8,386 nucleotides of DNA from JBFHNV01 sp965365655 (GTDB taxonomy: Bacteria; Pseudomonadota; Gammaproteobacteria; HK1). The stretch is taken from NCBI GenBank assembly GCA_965365655.1, contig CBDUCN010000236.1, positions 1 to 8,386 on the forward strand, given 5' to 3'. The translations under genes were made by a program, and so were the position numbers. Under the pieces are notes generated by a model. It was not told the origin of the DNA, ran no database searches, and worked only from the letters and a program-made list of their open reading frames with translations. Below, piece by piece: positions 5,912 through 8,386 of this stretch. How positions within the stretch are numbered: the first letter of the stretch is position 1; each line of letters begins with the position of its first letter.

Positions 5912-6826
5912 GTGAATCTCAGCCAGCTTCGATACCTGGTCGCGGTTGCCGACGAGCGTCATTTCGGCCGCGCGGCGCGCAGGTGCCACGTCAGCCAGCC
6001 GACGCTCAGCACCCAGCTCAAGAAGCTGGAGGACTACCTCGGTGCGGTGTTCTTCGAGCGCACCAACAAGAGCGTGGAGATCACCCCCGTCGGGGAAGCG
6101 GCGGTGGCCCACGCGCGCCGCGCGCTGGAGGAGGTGGAGGCGCTGCGCGCGGTCAGCCGCGGCGCCGGCGCGGCGCTGTCCGGCCGGCTGTCGGTCGGGA
6201 TCATCCCGACCCTGTGCCCGTACATGATCCCGTGGCTGCTGCCGGAGCTGTCGCGGCGCTTTCCGGACCTGGATCTGCGGGTCACCGAGGACTTCACGCA
6301 CAACGTGGTGGCGCTGCTGCACGAGCATCGCCTCGACGCGGTGCTGATCGCGATCCCCTCCGACGAGCCGGGGGTCACCGAGATCGGCCTGTTCGACGAG
6401 CCGTTCTGGGTCGCCTGCCCGGCCGACCACGCGCTCGCCCGGGCGGAGGCCATCTCGCTGAAGGACCTGCGCCGGGAGACGATCCTGTACGTGTCGGAGG
6501 GGCACTGCCTTCGCGAGCAGACCATCGCGGTGTGCGGCGCGCACGGGCTGCGCGAGGCGTCGCGGACCGACGCGTTCAAGGGGGCCAGCCTGGAGACGCT
6601 GCGGCGCATGGTCGCGGCGGGTCTCGGCTTCACGCTGCTGCCGGCGATGGCGGTGGACAGCGGCGACGCGCTGCAGTCGCGCATCGTGTGCCGGCCGTTC
6701 GCGGGCAAGGCGTTTCGCCGCATCGGCCTGGTGTTTCGCGACACCTACCCGTGCGGGGACGACATGCGCCTTCTCGCCGAGTGCATCGGCAACGCGCTGC
6801 CGCCGGGTGTGATGCCCGTCGCCTGA
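5912..6826 (+). CDS. oxyR: OxyR, LysR-type peroxide-sensing transcriptional regulator
   Basis: A 304-residue cytoplasmic DNA-binding regulator that senses hydrogen peroxide by forming a disulfide and then reprograms antioxidant genes. The N-terminal winged helix-turn-helix is clear (MNLSQLRYLVAVADERHFGRAARRCHVSQPTLSTQLKKLEDYLG, first 44 residues). The effector domain has GRLSVGIIPTLCPYMIPWLLP (91-111), FDEPFWVACPADH (161-173) and SLETLRRMVAAGLGFTLLPA (226-245). The redox pair is GHCLREQTIAVC: Cys199 and Cys208, identical in number and spacing to E. coli OxyR, which separates it from generic LysR regulators. Length equals E. coli OxyR (305). The start is GTG at 5912, fixed by the alignment of the N-terminus; no Shine-Dalgarno is visible before it. 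It is divergent from the mscS-type gene with an OxyR-type site between them and is followed 75 bp later by an MFS gene. Extra cysteines (25, 102, 169, 260, 281, 291) are of unknown meaning. Confidence 0.95.
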   Translation: MNLSQLRYLVAVADERHFGRAARRCHVSQPTLSTQLKKLEDYLGAVFFERTNKSVEITPVGEAAVAHARRALEEVEALRAVSRGAGAALSGRLSVGIIPTLCPYMIPWLLPELSRRFPDLDLRVTEDFTHNVVALLHEHRLDAVLIAIPSDEPGVTEIGLFDEPFWVACPADHALARAEAISLKDLRRETILYVSEGHCLREQTIAVCGAHGLREASRTDAFKGASLETLRRMVAAGLGFTLLPAMAVDSGDALQSRIVCRPFAGKAFRRIGLVFRDTYPCGDDMRLLAECIGNALPPGVMPVA

Positions 6827-6834
6827 CCGCAGCG

Positions 6835-6861
6835 GCGCCCGCGCTCGCCCGGCGCGGGCGC
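6835..6861 (+). terminator. Hairpin between oxyR and the second MFS gene
   Basis: GCGCCCGCGC (6835-6844) and GCGCGGGCGC (6852-6861) form a 10-bp all-GC stem with a 7-base loop, 8 bases after the oxyR stop. Only TT follows, so it is not a full intrinsic terminator. It could partly end oxyR transcription or protect its 3' end. Confidence 0.5.
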
Positions 6862-6890
6862 TTGCAGCAGAATCGGCGGATCGTGCTTGC

Positions 6891-6894
6891 GGAG
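6891..6894 (+). promoter_or_regulatory. Ribosome binding site of the second MFS gene
   Basis: GGAG 7 bases before the GTG at 6902. It favours that GTG over the in-frame TTG at 6887, which would place the GGAG inside the coding region. Confidence 0.6.
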
Positions 6895-6901
6895 CGCCGT
6901 C

Positions 6902-8161
6902 GTGGGCCCCTACGTCCAGGTCTCCACCGTCGTCCTGTCCATGGCGCTGGTCGCGGTGGGCAACGGCGTGATCACCACCCTGATCCCGCTGCGCCTGCAC
7001 GCCGCGTCGGTGGATGCGGCGACCGTGGGCTTCGTGATCACCGCCTACGCCGCGGGCATGCTGGTCGGTTGCGTTCACGCCGGCGGGGTGATCGCCCGCG
7101 TGGGTCACATCCGCGCCTACGCGGCCTTCGGCAGCCTGCACGCGGTGTGCGTGCTGCTGATGGGCGCCATCCCCGAGCCGCTGGCGTGGACGGCCCTGCG
7201 CGCGGTGGCGGGCTTCTCGGTGACGGCGCTGTTCATCGCGACGCAGAGCTGGCTGAACGCGATCACCGAGAGCGGGCACCGCGGGCGGGTCATGGCGCTG
7301 TTCTACGTGAGCTTCACGGCCTCCACGGGCGCCGGGGCGTGGACGGGCGGACGAATCGGCCTCGACGGCGCGGAGGCCTTCGGCGTGCCGGCGGCGGTGT
7401 TCGCGCTGTCGGTGGTGCTGATCTCGCTCACCCGAATGCAGCCGCCGCCCGCGCCGGCGCTCAGCCGGGTGGACCTGCGCCGGGTGTGGTCGCTGTCGCC
7501 GCTGGGACTCACGGGCGTGTTCGCGTCCGGGGCGCTGGGCATGACCTTCGCCGGCACCGGGCCCGTGTGGGCGACGCTGCAGGGCATCGAGCCGGCGACG
7601 GTGGGCGTGCTCATGGCGTGCACGCAGGGCGGCAACCTGGCCATCCAGTGGCCGCTGGGGTGGCTGTCGGACCGCGTGGACCGGCGCCTCGTGATCCTGG
7701 CCGCGGCAGGCCTGGCGCTCGCCGCCAGCGCCGCGGTGCTGGGTCTCGGGGTCACGGCGCTGCTGCCGCTCGCGCTCGCGTTCGCGCTGTTCGGCGGCGC
7801 GGCGGAGAGCCTGTACGCGATCGCCACCGCGCAGGCCAACGACCATGCCGGTCCCGACGACTACGTGACCGTCACCAGCACGCTGCTGGTGTCCTGGTCG
7901 CTGGGGGCGACCCTCGGGCCGCTGGCGGGCACCGCGGCCATGGCCGCGGCCGGACCGGACGGCCTGTTCGTCTACTTCCTGGCGGTCGCGGCGCTGCTCG
8001 GCGCGTTCACGCTGGTGCGCCGCCAGGCGCGTCCTCCGGCGGCGCCGGCGCAGCACGAGGACTTCCTGGCGCTCCCCGCGGCGCCGCTGCTCGCGGAGCT
8101 CAACCCGAACGCGCCCGAGGACGACGGTGCGCAACGCGGCGCAGGCACGGCCGGAGTGTGA
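6902..8161 (+). CDS. YcaD-like major facilitator superfamily transporter (second paralog)
   Basis: A 419-residue inner-membrane transporter of about 12 hydrophobic segments, substrate unknown. It is a paralog of the leftward transporter at 2216-3484 and matches it at the same residue numbers: GNGVITTLIPLR (20-31), VIARVGHIRAY (63-73), QSWLN (115-119), SPLG (199-202), GPVW (220-223), QWPLGWLSDRVDRR (249-262) and QANDHAGPDDY (311-321). The GTG start is preferred over TTG at 6887 because it follows GGAG at good spacing and gives exactly this register. The hydrophilic tail after about 373 (RRQARPPAAPAQHEDF...) differs from that of the first paralog. It follows oxyR in the same direction, 75 bp away across a GC hairpin, so it may be co-transcribed with oxyR or have its own weak promoter. 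Identity between the two was judged by eye and is concentrated in the motifs. Confidence 0.88.
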   Translation: MGPYVQVSTVVLSMALVAVGNGVITTLIPLRLHAASVDAATVGFVITAYAAGMLVGCVHAGGVIARVGHIRAYAAFGSLHAVCVLLMGAIPEPLAWTALRAVAGFSVTALFIATQSWLNAITESGHRGRVMALFYVSFTASTGAGAWTGGRIGLDGAEAFGVPAAVFALSVVLISLTRMQPPPAPALSRVDLRRVWSLSPLGLTGVFASGALGMTFAGTGPVWATLQGIEPATVGVLMACTQGGNLAIQWPLGWLSDRVDRRLVILAAAGLALAASAAVLGLGVTALLPLALAFALFGGAAESLYAIATAQANDHAGPDDYVTVTSTLLVSWSLGATLGPLAGTAAMAAAGPDGLFVYFLAVAALLGAFTLVRRQARPPAAPAQHEDFLALPAAPLLAELNPNAPEDDGAQRGAGTAGV

Positions 8162-8162
8162 T

Positions 8163-8200
8163 CCGGCGCGCGGCCCTCACGCCGGCGCGCCGCGCGCCGG
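8163..8200. terminator. GC-rich inverted repeat after the second MFS gene, possible bidirectional terminator
   Basis: CCGGCGCGCGG (8163-8173) and CCGCGCGCCGG (8190-8200) are perfect reverse complements, 11 bp, with a 16-base loop, directly after the transporter stop. It lies between convergent genes, so either strand could use it. No T-tract follows. Confidence 0.5.
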
Positions 8201-8211
8201 GTCACGGGCTC

Positions 8212-8289
8212 AGGGCTTGCGAATCGTGTGCACACCGTCGCGAGCGGGTCGTGCGGCGCGCGGCGCAGGGTAGAGGATTCACGAGCCCT
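8212..8289. repeat. Imperfect inverted repeat with nested palindrome in the convergent gap
   Basis: The 14-base arms AGGGCTTGCGAATC (8212-8225) and GATTCACGAGCCCT (8276-8289) pair at 12 positions, with one G-U and one mismatch. Just inside the left arm is a perfect 10-bp palindrome, GTGTGCACAC (8226-8235). The right arm touches the stop codon of the - strand gene, so it could act as that gene's 3' structure. Weak, composition-prone evidence. Confidence 0.3.
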
Positions 8290-8386
8290 CAATCCTCGAC
8301 CTCCACCTCCACGTTGCCGTCGCGCACGCGAACCGGGAAGGTGGGCAGCGCCTCGTACGCGGGCGGCGAGAGCGCCTCGCCGCTGC
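8289..8386 (-). CDS. C-terminal end of a probable Rieske-type [2Fe-2S] ferredoxin, truncated by window edge
   Basis: The last 31 residues of a - strand gene that enters from the right edge and ends with TGA at 8291-8289. The visible peptide, GEALSPPAYEALPTFPVRVR followed by DGNVEVEVED, resembles the tail of Rieske ferredoxin components of dioxygenases and of NirD-like proteins, where a 'TG-x-[AV]-L-x-x-P' turn leads into a 'YPVRVxDGxVxV' strand pair. The cluster-binding CxH and CxxH motifs would lie outside the window, so the family call is tentative and the partner enzyme is unknown. It converges with the second MFS gene across a 127-bp gap full of hairpins. Confidence 0.6.
   Translation of the reverse strand, partial: SGEALSPPAYEALPTFPVRVRDGNVEVEVED

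Noticed and set aside
5771..8134. A 788-codon upstream extension of the mscS-type frame on the - strand
   Set aside because: It is antisense to oxyR and the second MFS gene and has shadow-type composition. The real protein starts at the ATG at 5770, with a signal peptide and a GGAG site.
1..8386. Defence system, CRISPR array, prophage or toxin-antitoxin module
   Set aside because: None was seen: every sizeable gene is a housekeeping enzyme, regulator, channel or transporter, and repeats are inverted rather than regularly spaced direct repeats.

Overview
The window is 8.4 kb of very GC-rich DNA (by eye around 70 % G+C), densely coding, with a strong G/C preference at third codon positions. 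The gene set fits a proteobacterium, most likely a high-GC gammaproteobacterium: a fused class I fumarase, MsrB, a YbiO-type mechanosensitive channel, an OxyR with E. coli-like numbering and operator, and YcaD-type transporters. No rRNA, tRNA, CRISPR array, transposase or phage gene was seen, so the genus cannot be fixed.

Left part (1-2100, + strand): the 3' portion of a class I, iron-sulfur fumarate hydratase, then a 240-bp gap holding a 110-bp inverted-repeat element with 29-bp perfect arms, then msrB (methionine-R-sulfoxide reductase). Middle (2101-5770, - strand): a convergent junction full of hairpins, then a two-gene operon read leftward, a large YbiO-like MscS channel followed 21 bp later by a YcaD-like MFS transporter. 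Right part (5771-8161, + strand): a 141-bp divergent intergenic region carrying a GATAG-N7-CTATC palindrome of OxyR-site type, oxyR with both redox cysteines, and a second YcaD-like MFS transporter. At the right edge (8289-8386, - strand) is the C-terminal end of what looks like a Rieske-type ferredoxin, separated from the transporter by more hairpins.

The theme is oxidative stress and envelope transport. MsrB repairs oxidised methionine, OxyR senses peroxide, and class I fumarase has an oxygen-labile cluster. The most notable architecture is a mirror-like locus: two paralogous MFS genes that match residue-for-residue in numbering flank a divergent mscS/oxyR pair and point outward, with the OxyR-type site in the shared central promoter region. 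That the site controls both arms is inference; the site, the paralogy and the layout are visible in the sequence.
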